DNA from: Desulfobacterales bacterium
Lineage (GTDB): Bacteria; Desulfobacterota; Desulfobacteria; Desulfobacterales; UBA11574
DNA: 53,390 nt
Direction: 5' to 3'
NCBI GenBank assembly: GCA_022340885.1
Contig: JAJDND010000015.1
Span: 1 to 53,390 of the forward strand
Within the stretch, counting starts at the first letter, position 1; each line of letters begins with the position of its first letter. Positions 23,646-33,221 of this stretch are shown here, piece after piece. Below the pieces are notes generated by a model, which ran no database searches, was not told where the DNA came from, and saw only the letters and a program-made list of their open reading frames with translations. A program made the position numbers and the translations under genes.

Positions 23646-23834
23646 ATGGCTTTTACCCCTACTGTCGACGAAGACAAATGTGAAGGTTGTGAAGAATGTG
23701 TGGACGTCTGCCCTGTTGAAGTGTTTGAAATGGAAGACGGCAAATCCGTCCCTGTAAATGCCGATGAATGCCTGGGCTGCGAAAGTTGTGTTGAAGTTTG
23801 CGAACCCGGCGCAATTACAGTGGAAGAGACATAA
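23646..23834 (+). CDS. 2[4Fe-4S] ferredoxin
   Basis: A 62-residue acidic electron carrier with two cluster motifs: CEGCEECVDVCP (CxxCxxCxxxCP) and CLGCESCVEVCEP. It has the clostridial-type fold with pseudo-twofold symmetry; the lone substitution of Glu after the last Cys of motif 2 does not remove a ligand. It carries low-potential electrons for enzymes such as the 2-oxoacid oxidoreductase encoded further on. A strong Shine-Dalgarno (AAGGAGG) precedes it and a terminator follows, so it is monocistronic and probably highly expressed. Confidence 0.95.
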   Translation: MAFTPTVDEDKCEGCEECVDVCPVEVFEMEDGKSVPVNADECLGCESCVEVCEPGAITVEET

Positions 23835-23848
23835 TAAAATGTCATATA

Positions 23849-23880
23849 TGTTCCCTGGTCTTTTCCCCGACCAGGGAACA
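23849..23880 (+). terminator. Strong hairpin after the ferredoxin gene
   Basis: Perfect 12-bp stem TGTTCCCTGGTC/GACCAGGGAACA with an 8-nt loop (TTTTCCCC), 15 nt after the stop codon. There is no T-tract, so it may act as a bidirectional or stabilising 3' hairpin between the convergent ferredoxin and protease genes. Confidence 0.7.
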
Positions 23881-23923
23881 ATTCCCCCCGGTTCCAATCT
23901 CCGCGAAAATTTTCTTTAAAATT

Positions 23924-25189
23924 TCACTTTCGATCTCCAGGACCTTCAAGTGATTCAATAAATTTAATCCTTTCGAGCAATGGCGGGTGAGAATAATTGA
24001 AAAAAACATAGACTGGATGCGGCATGAGGTTTGAGAGGTTTTCTTTGGCCATTTTTTTCAACGCGCCGGCAAGGGGTTGTGCGCGCTTCAAGACCCGAAA
24101 GGAATAAGCATCTGCTTCCCTTTCGAATTTTCTGGAAATCGCCATACCGATGGGCGATAGAAAAAAGCTAACGGGCTCCCATAGAATTCCAGCTAAAAAT
24201 AAGCCCACATAGTAGGGCATGTGTGAAAAACCAAAACTGGCATACATTACACGGCTTGTCATCAGCTTTGATGCCGCATAAAATAGCAAAAGAGACACCA
24301 GTCCGGCGATAACCATTTGTTTTTTAATATGATTTTTTTTCATATGTCCTATCTCATGTGCGAGAATCGACAAAATTTCCTCCCGACTGTGAGATTCGAC
24401 CAAAGAATCGAACAACACGATCCGCCTGGCCTTCCCGATTCCCGAAAAATAGGCATTGGTATGTCGGGTTCTCCGGGTGGCGTCCATCTGATAGACCCCT
24501 TCAATTTTGAACCCCTCTTTTTTCACGAGCTGCTCAACGTCGGTTTTAAGGGCGCCCTCTTCAAGGGGGGTGAATTTATTGAAAAGCGGTTCAATAACAA
24601 CGGGATAAAGGAGCGTTACAAGCAATTGGAAGCATAAAAAAACAGCCCAGGACCAAACCCACCAGTACTTCCCGGTATATCTTAACATGAGAAGAAGTGC
24701 AAAAAGGAGCAAACCGCCCAAAAAAACTGTCACCAGCAGGGATTTGATCAGATCCAAGATCCAGATTTTGACTGTTTTTGTATTAAAACCGTGTCTTTCT
24801 TCGATGACAAAAGTGTGATAATAATCAAACGGGACACCGGCGACTACTTCCGTCAGACCGATCACGGCAAAAAAGATCAAACCCGCCCCAATGAAATTCA
24901 TGTTTTGTAACTGATCCACGAGCCATGGGAGAATGCCCGAAATAATAATAACCAGAAAAATAGCTTTGGTGACACTTTTTTGAACAAGGCTAAATCGGGT
25001 ATTGTCGGATGTATATCGAACGATCTCTTCCAGTTTTGCCTCATCGATCACGCCTTGAAAATCGGCGGGAACCGTTTTGCCGTATTTGGCAAGATATGCG
25101 GCGTTGATCCTCGAAATCATCATTTTCATGGCCACAGTGATAAGATAGATTAAGATATAGGCCATCAAATATCCATTAAACGAAATCAT
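23924..25189 (-). CDS. M48-family metalloprotease, Ste24/CAAX prenyl protease-like
   Basis: Integral membrane zinc protease of 421 residues. It has several hydrophobic segments, the zinc motif HEIGH (His278, Glu279, His282) and a downstream EREAD in which Glu356 or Glu358 is the third zinc ligand. PFDYYHTFVIEERHGFNTKT and the TNAYFSGIGKARRIVLFDSL region are hallmarks of the Ste24/CAAX protease branch rather than HtpX. In bacteria these proteins probably process or degrade membrane proteins, since CAAX substrates are absent. It is convergent with the ferredoxin gene. Confidence 0.9.
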   Translation of the reverse strand: MISFNGYLMAYILIYLITVAMKMMISRINAAYLAKYGKTVPADFQGVIDEAKLEEIVRYTSDNTRFSLVQKSVTKAIFLVIIISGILPWLVDQLQNMNFIGAGLIFFAVIGLTEVVAGVPFDYYHTFVIEERHGFNTKTVKIWILDLIKSLLVTVFLGGLLLFALLLMLRYTGKYWWVWSWAVFLCFQLLVTLLYPVVIEPLFNKFTPLEEGALKTDVEQLVKKEGFKIEGVYQMDATRRTRHTNAYFSGIGKARRIVLFDSLVESHSREEILSILAHEIGHMKKNHIKKQMVIAGLVSLLLFYAASKLMTSRVMYASFGFSHMPYYVGLFLAGILWEPVSFFLSPIGMAISRKFEREADAYSFRVLKRAQPLAGALKKMAKENLSNLMPHPVYVFFNYSHPPLLERIKFIESLEGPGDRK

Positions 25190-25385
25190 GGGACACCCAT
25201 TTCCTATTTTTCTTTCCTGACTTCCAGAATATTAATGCCGTTATCGTAACACTGCCGGTTTCGGCAATCAAGAAAGGATCCCATGTCACATCGGCAAAAA
25301 CCGTAAAAATCACCCATTGAAAGTTTTGAAATCTATGCCAATATACATCTTGCGCAGCGCGGTAAACTGTGATAATTTTATTTTT

Positions 25386-25718
25386 ATGAAACAATACGTT
25401 ATTGATGAACTCAGACAAAAAGATTATGAACTGATTAAAGCGTATATGGAAGAAAGATTTCCTTCTTCTGATGTGAACGGCATCTACTGGATACCGCTTG
25501 ATGTGAAGATCCTCACTGAAATTCAGAAAGCGCATGCCGACTGTCAACCCTTTTACATTGCTGTGGACCTGGAACCCAACCTGATCACCTTTGAAATGTT
25601 GATACGAACCCAAAATAGAATGCGTTGCAGCTGTATGGGGTATGCGACCGATACCCAGCGCAATTGGCTGATCCGGCTAGCGGACGCCATGTTTGATGAA
25701 CTCGGAATAACAACATGA
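25386..25718 (+). CDS. Conserved hypothetical protein, about 110 residues
   Basis: From the ATG at 25386 the product is MKQYVIDELRQKDYELI..., 110 residues, with GIYWIPLD, HADCQPFYIAVDLEP and RNRMRCSC-type features (NRMRCSCMGYATDTQRNWLIRLADAMF). I recognise it as resembling small hypothetical proteins of Desulfobacterota but know no function. The frame is open to 25317; the 25386 start gives the more typical N-terminus. Its stop TGA (25716-25718) is formed by the first three bases of repeat element B. Confidence 0.68.
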   Translation: MKQYVIDELRQKDYELIKAYMEERFPSSDVNGIYWIPLDVKILTEIQKAHADCQPFYIAVDLEPNLITFEMLIRTQNRMRCSCMGYATDTQRNWLIRLADAMFDELGITT

Positions 25719-25870
25719 GACCTTTGAAAAATGCTGATTTTTGTTCAAGTTCAAGGAAGGCGATCTCGCCTTGGCGGGATTAACCGGCCGAATACATTGA
25801 GTATTTTGAGGATTAAAATTTGAGTCTGACGAAGAAATTGGGCAAAAAGCGGCGTTTTGCAAAGGTCTCA
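25716..25870. repeat. Palindromic mobile-like element, copy B
   Basis: 155 bp with terminal inverted repeats TGAGACCTTTG(A)AAAA and (reverse complement) TGAGACCTTTGCAAAA. Interior blocks include AAGGAAGGCG, GGATTAACCG and a TTGAGTATTTTGAGGATTAAAATTTGA stretch that copy C shares. ACA occurs directly on both sides (25713-25715 and 25871-25873), consistent with a 3-bp target duplication. The left terminus makes the stop codon of the upstream gene. No coding capacity. Confidence 0.8.
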
Positions 25871-25953
25871 ACATAGCTTCAGTCCGATGAAACGTTTCTT
25901 TAGAGCCGCTACCAGGAACCGATCGGCTCCGGTTAACCGATTTTGATGTTTGC

Positions 25954-26670
25954 ATGATACGTACTTCATTTATTATTTTAGAAATTACCTTTGTAACCGC
26001 TTTTTTGGCTGTAATGGTGATCGTGCTTTCCTTTTTCAAAGTCGGCGGCGACACTGTGCACAAAGTCGGAAGGATTTGGGCAAAATGCATTCTGTCGATC
26101 AGTAGCATCACGGTCACTGTAAAAGGCCTCTCCAACCTGAAACCCGGAAAGTCTTATATTTACATGCCCAACCATATGAGCAATTTCGATATTCCGGTTC
26201 TTCAGGCGTATCTTCCCGTTCAATTTCGATGGCTCGCCAAAGCTGAACTCTATAAAATACCGATTTTCGGCCATGCCATGAAAAGCGCCGGCTATATCAG
26301 CATCGACCGTTCGGATCGAAGGTCCGCCATAGAAAGCCTGAATCAGGCGGCAAACATTATTAGGAACGGCGTATCCGTCATCATCTTTCCCGAAGGCACC
26401 CGCAGCCGCACCCACAAGATCCAGCCATTTAAAAAAGGAGGCTTTTTTTTGGCCGTAGATTCGGGTGTTTCCATTGTCCCCATCATCATTCATGGGACAG
26501 ATCAGATCATGCCCACAAAGGAGATCTGCATCAGGCCCGGAAAAGTAACCCTCGAAATCACAAAACCCATAAGATCCTCGACCTACACCAGAAGAACAAA
26601 AGAGGATCTTATAAAAAAGGTCCGAAATATCATTCTGGAATCCTATGAGAAAGGCAAAAAGAACCGATGA
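25954..26670 (+). CDS. plsC: 1-acyl-sn-glycerol-3-phosphate acyltransferase PlsC
   Basis: Inner-membrane enzyme that acylates lysophosphatidate to phosphatidate. Of 238 residues, the first 35 include a hydrophobic helix. NHMSNFD (73-79) is the catalytic NHxxxxD and FPEGTRSR (145-152) the glycerol-phosphate-binding motif; YISIDRSDRRSA and GVSIVPI also match. Its end overlaps the RNase J start (ATGA at 26667-26670), a translationally coupled pair. The immediate upstream DNA separates it from repeat element B by 83 bp. Confidence 0.9.
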   Translation: MIRTSFIILEITFVTAFLAVMVIVLSFFKVGGDTVHKVGRIWAKCILSISSITVTVKGLSNLKPGKSYIYMPNHMSNFDIPVLQAYLPVQFRWLAKAELYKIPIFGHAMKSAGYISIDRSDRRSAIESLNQAANIIRNGVSVIIFPEGTRSRTHKIQPFKKGGFFLAVDSGVSIVPIIIHGTDQIMPTKEICIRPGKVTLEITKPIRSSTYTRRTKEDLIKKVRNIILESYEKGKKNR

Positions 26671-28322
26671 ATGTGATGAAAATAATTCCCCTTGGCGGTT
26701 TGGGAGAAATCGGACTGAACATGATGGTGTTTGAATATGGTGAATCGACATTTATCGTTGACGCCGGACTCATGTTTCCGGAAGATTATATGCTTGGCAT
26801 TGATTACGTCATTCCGGATATGACCTATATCAAACAAAAAAAATCAAATGTCCTTGGTGTTGTTTTGACCCATGCCCACGAAGATCATATCGGGGCCTTG
26901 CCCTATCTTCTCAAAGAGCTGAATGTCCCGATTTACGGAACGCCCTTTACGCTGGGCGTCGTTCGAAACAGACTTGAAGAACACGGCATCTTTGCCCCGG
27001 TTTCATTGAACAAAATTTCTCCGGGATCAAAACTTATATTCGGCGTTTTTGAACTGGAGTTTATCCGCGTTTGCCACAGTGCGGTGGACGGGGTCGGGAT
27101 CGCCGTCAACACCCCGCTGGGTCGCGTTATCCATACGGGTGATTTTAAAATCAGTCACGCATCCGGAGACGGCACGATGACGGATGTCAGCAAATTTGCA
27201 CAGTACGGAAAGAAAGGGGTTCTGGCCCTTCTTTCCGATTCCACAAATGTCGAAAGGGAAGGATATACCATCTCCGACCAGGAGGTCGGCGATACGCTGG
27301 GGAGGATTTCAACAGGCCGGAAGGGTCGTATTATTATCGGGCTTTTTGCCTCCAGCATTACCCGGATTCAACAGGTCGTCGACATCGCACGATCCATCAA
27401 CAGGAAAGTCATCTTTAATGGAAGAAGCATAGAGACCAGTGTGAATATCGCAAAAGAACTCGGATACATCAATATCCCCGAGGACATGGAGATCGATATC
27501 GCACAGATCACCGAGTTTCCCGATGAGGAAATCATTATTATTACCACAGGCAGCCAAGGAGAGCCTATGGCGGCCCTTGCCCGCATGGCGGCGGGAACAC
27601 ACAAGCAGATAAAAATCAAAAAAGAAGACACGGTCATTTTGTCTTCAAAATTCATCCCCGGAAATGAAAAAGCCATCACCAAAATTATCAATGACTTGTA
27701 TCGCCAGGGAGCCGATGTAATCTATGAAAAGATATCGCAGATCCATGTGTCGGGCCATGCCTTCCAGGAAGAATTAAAACTGATGATAAACCTGACCAAA
27801 CCCAAATATTTCATCCCGATCCACGGTGAATACCGGCATCTGGTTCTCCATTCACGACTGGCCGAGCAGGTTGGCATTTCAAAACAAAACATTCTGCTTG
27901 CTGAAAACGGGCAGATTATCGCCTTTGACGAAAATGGCGGCAGGGTTAGCGACAATGTTGTCACAGGCCGTGTACTGATAGACGGCAAAGGTATCGGAGA
28001 CGTCGGAAGAAGCGTTCTCAAAGAAAGGCGAGACCTTTCGGAAGACGGTCTGGTTGTGGTCAATATGGCTTTTGATGAAGAAACCGGCATTGTAATTTTC
28101 GGACCGGAAATCGTTTCACGGGGCTTTGTGTTTGAAACCGAAACCGGCCATCTATTGGAGGATGCAAAGTGTGTCATCCTTGAAATTGTAGAAGAGATAG
28201 GCCCGGAGGTTCCGGAGCGCGCCGTAAAAATCCGGTCACAAATACAAAAAACCTTGAGAAAATATTTTTCCTTTACCATCAAGCGGCGGCCGGTTATACT
28301 CCCCTTTATTTTGGAGGTTTAG
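26667..28322 (+). CDS. rnj: Ribonuclease J
   Basis: A 551-residue metallo-beta-lactamase/beta-CASP nuclease with endonuclease and 5'-to-3' exonuclease activity in RNA maturation and decay. The zinc motif HAHEDH (His69, His71, Asp73, His74) and the beta-CASP segments (SDSTNVEREG, IIITTGSQGEP, HVSGHAFQEELKLMINL, PIHGEYRHL) are intact; the C-terminal domain ends in a R...FSFTIKRRPVILPFI stretch. RNase J is typical of Firmicutes, Actinobacteria and several delta-proteobacterial lineages, which supports the organism call. Coupled to plsC upstream; ftsK follows about 40 bp on. Confidence 0.95.
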   Translation: MNVMKIIPLGGLGEIGLNMMVFEYGESTFIVDAGLMFPEDYMLGIDYVIPDMTYIKQKKSNVLGVVLTHAHEDHIGALPYLLKELNVPIYGTPFTLGVVRNRLEEHGIFAPVSLNKISPGSKLIFGVFELEFIRVCHSAVDGVGIAVNTPLGRVIHTGDFKISHASGDGTMTDVSKFAQYGKKGVLALLSDSTNVEREGYTISDQEVGDTLGRISTGRKGRIIIGLFASSITRIQQVVDIARSINRKVIFNGRSIETSVNIAKELGYINIPEDMEIDIAQITEFPDEEIIIITTGSQGEPMAALARMAAGTHKQIKIKKEDTVILSSKFIPGNEKAITKIINDLYRQGADVIYEKISQIHVSGHAFQEELKLMINLTKPKYFIPIHGEYRHLVLHSRLAEQVGISKQNILLAENGQIIAFDENGGRVSDNVVTGRVLIDGKGIGDVGRSVLKERRDLSEDGLVVVNMAFDEETGIVIFGPEIVSRGFVFETETGHLLEDAKCVILEIVEEIGPEVPERAVKIRSQIQKTLRKYFSFTIKRRPVILPFILEV

Positions 28323-28361
28323 TAATTAAGGATTGTAAATATTTTATTGAAGCAGGATGAG

Positions 28362-30509
28362 ATGCGTAGAGAAATTGCCGGTATATTAGTCTTTTTCTTT
28401 GTTATTTTAACACTTGTCAGTCTTTTGTCATACAGTCCCACGGATCCCTCGATCAACACCGCGCGGGCGGCCGGGCATATCCATAATTTTTTCGGCCTGT
28501 TCGGCGCACAACTGGCAGGGATTCTCATCGGCCTGTTCGGCCTCGGATCCTTTTGGATACCGATACTGCTTCTTCTCATCAGCATCCACTTTTTTGGCGA
28601 TCATCCCAACAAAGCCATCATTCCCACGATTATCGGCGGGATCATCCTAATGATCACCACCGGCAGTTTGTTGGCCATCAAACACAATCATATCGTTATA
28701 TTCGGGAGCAAGTTTTCTTCCGGCGGAATTATCGGCATACCTTTAAAATCATTTTTTGTAAAGTATTCAAACGTTATGGGCGGAGGGATCATCCTGTTTC
28801 TGTTATGGATTATCGGTTTGATTCTTGCAACCGGATTTTCCCTGATACGGTTTGGAAAACGGATCTGGCTCACAACACTTTTTTCTGTTAATCGATTGAA
28901 ACTTCTCATCATCAAATGGAAAGAACAGCGAAAAAAATCAAAAAATCGATCGAAAAAAATCAAGGTAAAAACCCCCAGAGACACACCTAAAATCACCATC
29001 AAGTCCCCTGAACCGCAACCCATAAAACAAGCCCCAATACCGAAACAGGAAGTATTTGACTTTATGCGCAGGGGCACCGGATTCCAGCTTCCCTCCTTAA
29101 ACCTTTTGGACAATTTCGATGAACACCTTTCGTCCGCCGACGATGAAAATTTAAATATGCAGTCGAAACTTCTGGAAAAAAAACTGGAAGACTTCAACGT
29201 CATGGGAAAAGTGGTTGCCGTATCTCCGGGACCGGTTATTACCACCTTCGAATATGAGCCTGCTCCGGGAGTTAAAATCAACAAAATCGTCAATCTTACC
29301 GACGATCTTGCATTGGCGCTCAGGGCCATCAGCATCCGAATTGTAGCGCCAATACCCGGAAAAGCCGCCATCGGCATCGAACTCCCCAACGCTTCGCGAG
29401 ACGTCGTAAGGTTCAAAGGAATTGTTGGATCAAGCGCCTTTGAAAAATCCAAATCCAAACTCACCATTTGCCTGGGTCGAGATATCATCGGAAATCCGGT
29501 TGTGGCGGAGCTCGACAAGATGCCCCACCTTCTGATTGCAGGCGCAACGGGCAGCGGCAAAAGTGTCGCGCTGAATGCCATGATTTGCAGTCTGCTTTTC
29601 AAATCAACCCCGGATGACGTCAAACTCATCATGATTGACCCCAAAAGAATCGAGCTCTCAAGTTATGACGGAATCCCCCACCTGATCACACCGGTCGTCA
29701 CCGATGTCAAAAAAGCGACCAATGCGCTTTTCTGGGCGGTTCGCGAAATGGAACGGAGATATGAACTCCTGTCGGAAAAGCAATCAAGACATATCCGGCA
29801 GTACAATCAAAAAATCGAAAAAGAGACCAAGACCGATGATGGGACGGAATCGGAGAAACTGCCGTATCTCGTTATCCTCATCGATGAGCTTGCGGACTTG
29901 ATGCTGGCAGCCTCGAGAAACGTGGAAGTCGCCCTGACCCGTCTTGCCCAAATGGCAAGAGCCGCCGGGATACATTTGATTCTGGCCACCCAACGTCCGT
30001 CCGTGGATGTCCTTACCGGAATTATTAAGGCGAATTTCCCGACCCGGCTGACCTTTCAGGTATCTTCAAAGACCGACTCCAGAACGATCATCGATACAAA
30101 CGGGGCTGAGAATCTGCTGGGAAACGGTGACATGCTCTTTCTGCCTCCGGGCGCAGCCAAACTCCAGCGTATCCACGGCGCTTTTATTTCCGAAGAAGAA
30201 CTTTCGAGAATTATCGAATTTTTGAAAAAGCAAAAGGCGCCCGAATACAACAAATCGATCCTGGAAACGCCGCCAAAAGAAGAAGATGAATCCAGTGAAA
30301 CAGAATATGACGAAAGATATGATGATGCCGTGGCCCTCATCACAAAAACAGGTCAGGCCTCAATATCCATGATTCAGCGTCATTTGCGCATCGGGTATAA
30401 CAGGGCCGCCCGTATCATCGAAGTGATGGAAAAAGAAGGCATCGTGGGGCCGTCGGACGGCGCAAAACCACGGGAAGTTCTGGTTAAAGGGTATGAGGAT
30501 ATTCCTTAA
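28362..30509 (+). CDS. ftsK: DNA translocase FtsK (SpoIIIE family)
   Basis: A 715-residue membrane-anchored dsDNA pump for chromosome segregation at the septum. Four N-terminal membrane helices (about 1-170), a basic Lys/Pro linker shorter than in E. coli, the alpha/beta ATPase motor with Walker A GATGSGKS (about 393-400) and DPKRIELSSYDGIPHL, and a C-terminal winged helix (gamma domain; ISMIQRHLRIGYNRAARIIEVME) that reads KOPS-type signals. A TTG at 28347 is in frame upstream, but the ATG at 28362 has AGGA close upstream and I prefer it. It follows RNase J in the same direction. Confidence 0.94.
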   Translation: MRREIAGILVFFFVILTLVSLLSYSPTDPSINTARAAGHIHNFFGLFGAQLAGILIGLFGLGSFWIPILLLLISIHFFGDHPNKAIIPTIIGGIILMITTGSLLAIKHNHIVIFGSKFSSGGIIGIPLKSFFVKYSNVMGGGIILFLLWIIGLILATGFSLIRFGKRIWLTTLFSVNRLKLLIIKWKEQRKKSKNRSKKIKVKTPRDTPKITIKSPEPQPIKQAPIPKQEVFDFMRRGTGFQLPSLNLLDNFDEHLSSADDENLNMQSKLLEKKLEDFNVMGKVVAVSPGPVITTFEYEPAPGVKINKIVNLTDDLALALRAISIRIVAPIPGKAAIGIELPNASRDVVRFKGIVGSSAFEKSKSKLTICLGRDIIGNPVVAELDKMPHLLIAGATGSGKSVALNAMICSLLFKSTPDDVKLIMIDPKRIELSSYDGIPHLITPVVTDVKKATNALFWAVREMERRYELLSEKQSRHIRQYNQKIEKETKTDDGTESEKLPYLVILIDELADLMLAASRNVEVALTRLAQMARAAGIHLILATQRPSVDVLTGIIKANFPTRLTFQVSSKTDSRTIIDTNGAENLLGNGDMLFLPPGAAKLQRIHGAFISEEELSRIIEFLKKQKAPEYNKSILETPPKEEDESSETEYDERYDDAVALITKTGQASISMIQRHLRIGYNRAARIIEVMEKEGIVGPSDGAKPREVLVKGYEDIP

Positions 30510-30637
30510 TAGAATACCTTAACTTTAGGCACTTTAGTTCATTTTAGGCACTTCACACTTATGTGTGCATAAAATGTATAAACCCAGTCGTAGTATTTGA
30601 GAATATATATACTTGCCTGTGAATTCTCGGTCTGAAC
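30510..30637. other. Short intergenic region with direct and inverted repeats
   Basis: TTTAGGCACTT occurs at 30524-30534 and 30543-30553 (19-bp spacing), followed by a CACAC-TTAT-GTGTG palindrome (30554-30567). A possible operator in front of the methyltransferase gene; no regulator is known. Confidence 0.35.
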
Positions 30638-31312
30638 ATGAAGCCCGATGAGGATCTGTTAAATACCGTTAAAGGTTTTCTGGACGCCCGTGAAGGAATG
30701 GCCCTGTATCACATTGCACTGGAAGCCAGCCGGTTCGGGCCCTGTCTGGAAATCGGAAGTTACTGCGGCAAATCGACCGTCTATATCGGTTCCGCATGCA
30801 GACAACACAACAGCATTCTCTTTTCCATCGATCATCACAGAGGTTCAGAGGAGCAGCAGCCCGGAGAGGGATATTTCGATCCCGAACTTTTCGACCTTGA
30901 GACTTCGCAGGTGGATACATTCAGGGCCTTTCGAAAGACCCTGGAAACCGCCGGGCTTGTGGATACGGTCGTTCCCATGGTATGCAGGTCCGATGTTGCC
31001 GCACGGGCATGGGCGACCCCCTTGAGCCTCGTTTTTATCGACGGCGGGCATTCTTATGAAGCGGCATATACGGACTATAATGCATGGTCCGGGCACATCA
31101 TGCCGGGCGGCTACTTGCTGATTCACGACATTTTCGAAGATCCCGAGAAAGGCGGCCAGGCGCCCTACCATATCTATAAAATGGCGGCGGCATCAGGTCT
31201 TTTCAAAGAACTCCCCATGGTCGATACCTTAGGTGTTCTGAAACGGCGTGACTTAAGGGAAATTCATTTTTTCTCAGATAGAGCACAATGCTCTTGCCCA
31301 GAACAGGATTGA
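30638..31312 (+). CDS. Class I SAM-dependent methyltransferase (Methyltransf_24-like)
   Basis: A 224-residue protein with the SAM-binding glycine motif CLEIGSYCGKSTVYIG, acidic motif SIDHHRGSEE, and VFIDGGHSYEAAYTDYNAW followed by GGYLLIHDIFEDP. This arrangement (IDGxHxYE..) is typical of the CmcI/Methyltransf_24 group that modifies small molecules or glycan components. It is convergent with, and overlaps at its 3' end, the next methyltransferase (31203 onward). Its promoter is not clear. Substrate unknown; proximity to a glycosyltransferase hints at a cell-surface role. Confidence 0.82.
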   Translation: MKPDEDLLNTVKGFLDAREGMALYHIALEASRFGPCLEIGSYCGKSTVYIGSACRQHNSILFSIDHHRGSEEQQPGEGYFDPELFDLETSQVDTFRAFRKTLETAGLVDTVVPMVCRSDVAARAWATPLSLVFIDGGHSYEAAYTDYNAWSGHIMPGGYLLIHDIFEDPEKGGQAPYHIYKMAAASGLFKELPMVDTLGVLKRRDLREIHFFSDRAQCSCPEQD

Positions 31313-31982
31313 GGATTTTATCCAAAATTTGCGTGATCCGCGGTTTTTTCATCATATCCCATACCAGGAAACGGTGATACTGATTCACCAAGTTGCAATC
31401 GACGCGATCCGGGCCGACAAGACATTTCAGCCACCAGAACGGAGTGTGCAGGCTGTGGGCAAAATGAAGTCCCCATCTTGTCAGACCCGCACCCTGTAAA
31501 AGGCCGGCCAGCGCTTTTAGCGAATAAATGCGAACATGACCGCCGGGTGCATTGCGGTAATCGTCGGAAAGCGCCCAGCAGATTCGCTCCGGCAAATATC
31601 TCGGAACGCTGACAACCATGTTTTTCCCCGGTTTTAACACCCTGACGATTTCTGAAACGGCGATTCGGTGATGTTGAATGTGTTCCAGCACTTCAGCGCA
31701 AAGAATCAGGTCAAAAAAGTTGTCCGGAAAGGGAAGTGCACACACATCGGCCACTATAACGTCACCGCTGGCATGTCCGCCGTTTTGTTGATGACTCTTC
31801 AGCCTGTTTTTTGCATCAACAGCATCATCAAAGTCAATGTCTGCGCCAACGACTTTTGCGTCCGGGAATTTAAAGGCCGCTGTCATGTGCCGTCCTGTTC
31901 CGCATCCGACATCCAGTATTCGGCCGGTCGGCAGCCCCCCCGGATCGGACCGACAGAGCCGGTTAAAGTCGATGGTAATCAC
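31203..31982 (-). CDS. Class I SAM-dependent methyltransferase (Methyltransf_11-like)
   Basis: About 259 residues from a GTG at 31982. It shows RILDVGCGTGRHM (SAM motif I), VVGADIDF, ADVCALPFPDNFFDLILCAEVLEHI and VLKPGKNMVVSVPRYLPE. The GTG overlaps the glycosyltransferase stop by 20 bp and has GGGAG 7 nt upstream; the frame further upstream (to 32066) overlaps the glycosyltransferase deeply and is not needed. The 3' end runs about 110 bp into the convergent methyltransferase gene. Probably acts on the glycan or lipid made by its neighbour; that is inference. Confidence 0.82.
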   Translation of the reverse strand: MITIDFNRLCRSDPGGLPTGRILDVGCGTGRHMTAAFKFPDAKVVGADIDFDDAVDAKNRLKSHQQNGGHASGDVIVADVCALPFPDNFFDLILCAEVLEHIQHHRIAVSEIVRVLKPGKNMVVSVPRYLPERICWALSDDYRNAPGGHVRIYSLKALAGLLQGAGLTRWGLHFAHSLHTPFWWLKCLVGPDRVDCNLVNQYHRFLVWDMMKKPRITQILDKILNPVLGKSIVLYLRKNEFPLSHAVSEHLRYRPWGVL

Positions 31983-33219
31983 GAATGGTCTCCCTGTAAA
32001 CCTCAACGGTCTTTTCAGCCGCCCGCTTCCATGTAAATCGCTCCCGAACCCTATGAAAACCGGCAAGTCCCATCCTTTGTGCCAGCTCAGGCCGGTCCAT
32101 CAGGGTCAAAACAGCATCGACCAGCGCTTTTGGATTTGCCGGCGGAACCAGAATCCCGGCAGCGCCCACGATTTCCGGCAGGGCACCGCCCGTGGTGCTG
32201 ATGACCGGAATACCGCACGCCATGGCTTCGCCGGCGGGAAAACCGAAACCCTCGTATAGGGACGGCACGATTGCGATACCGGCCTTTGCATATTGTCGGA
32301 CAAACGCATCGCTGTCGATGGGGCCCGTAAACGTCACGCAATCTTTAATGCCAAACTTTCTGATGCAGCTTTCGATATCACCGTTTTGTCTCAGTTCACC
32401 GACAACAACCAGTTTGATGCTGCGAAACGCCGAAATAGCCGCCACAGCCTCCAGTAAATAACGAAGACCCTTTAAAGGTGTTTCGGCACTGCTGGTCACG
32501 ATGATACGGTTATTTTCTCTTTTGATCTCGGATATCGGATAAAACAAATCCGTATCGATACCGTTGGGGATAACCCTGAACCGCTCAAAGGGTATTTTAA
32601 AATCCCTTCCGATGTCATGTTTCGAAGCATTTGAAACCGTGATAATGCGGGATAAGGTTCCGGCAACCTTTTTTTGCATGCCGATGAAGGAATACCATCT
32701 CAACTGCTTGATCTTTGCCCAAAACGTTCGCGCCGCTTTTACGGCCAGGTCCCGGTCGACCGTGATGGGGTGATGAATGGTGGCGATGGTCGGCATCCGG
32801 CTGTTGATCGATCTGATGCCGTATGAGAGGCTCTGGTTGTCGTGAACGATGTCGTAACTAGAATTTTTTTTCTTAAGAAATCGACAAGCCCTGAGTCCGA
32901 ACGTAAAAGGTTCGGGAAATCCCATGGTGGAAACGCCCAGCCACTCCAGAAGGTTAACGGGGTCTGTCAGTTCCCTAAAAGAAGGCATTCTAAACAGGTT
33001 TTCGGGATTATAAAGATCAAGACCCGGTAGTTGAAAAAGATCGATATGTTGATCGAGCCTGGGCGCCGGCGGGCCTGTGACGACATCGACGTGATGTCCC
33101 AAATCCCTGAGCGCTTTGCTCAAATGATGCACATAAACGCCCTGCCCGCCGCAAAAAGGGTGGCTTCTGTAGCTTAAAAGACAGATGCGCAGCGCCGTTG
33201 AATTTTCCAATGATCGCAT
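31963..33219 (-). CDS. GT4-family glycosyltransferase
   Basis: A 418-residue GT-B-fold enzyme transferring a sugar from a nucleotide donor. N-terminal acceptor half with CGGQGVYVHHLSKALRDLGHHV; C-terminal donor half with VIPNGIDTDLFYP, ETPLKGLRYLLEAVA and the donor-binding EGFGFPAGEAMACGIPVIST, in which the E-x7-E pair is typical of retaining GT4 enzymes. The start is the ATG at 33219, 2 nt after the TPR gene stop; an ATG at 33234 lies inside that gene. Part of a minus-strand run gspE-yidD-TPR-GT-methyltransferase. Confidence 0.9.
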   Translation of the reverse strand: MRSLENSTALRICLLSYRSHPFCGGQGVYVHHLSKALRDLGHHVDVVTGPPAPRLDQHIDLFQLPGLDLYNPENLFRMPSFRELTDPVNLLEWLGVSTMGFPEPFTFGLRACRFLKKKNSSYDIVHDNQSLSYGIRSINSRMPTIATIHHPITVDRDLAVKAARTFWAKIKQLRWYSFIGMQKKVAGTLSRIITVSNASKHDIGRDFKIPFERFRVIPNGIDTDLFYPISEIKRENNRIIVTSSAETPLKGLRYLLEAVAAISAFRSIKLVVVGELRQNGDIESCIRKFGIKDCVTFTGPIDSDAFVRQYAKAGIAIVPSLYEGFGFPAGEAMACGIPVISTTGGALPEIVGAAGILVPPANPKALVDAVLTLMDRPELAQRMGLAGFHRVRERFTWKRAAEKTVEVYRETIRDYHRL

Positions 33220-33221
33220 CC

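Noticed and set aside
28688-29644. 318-residue minus-strand frame opposite ftsK
   Set aside because: Ser-rich antisense shadow of the FtsK frame with no recognisable domain.
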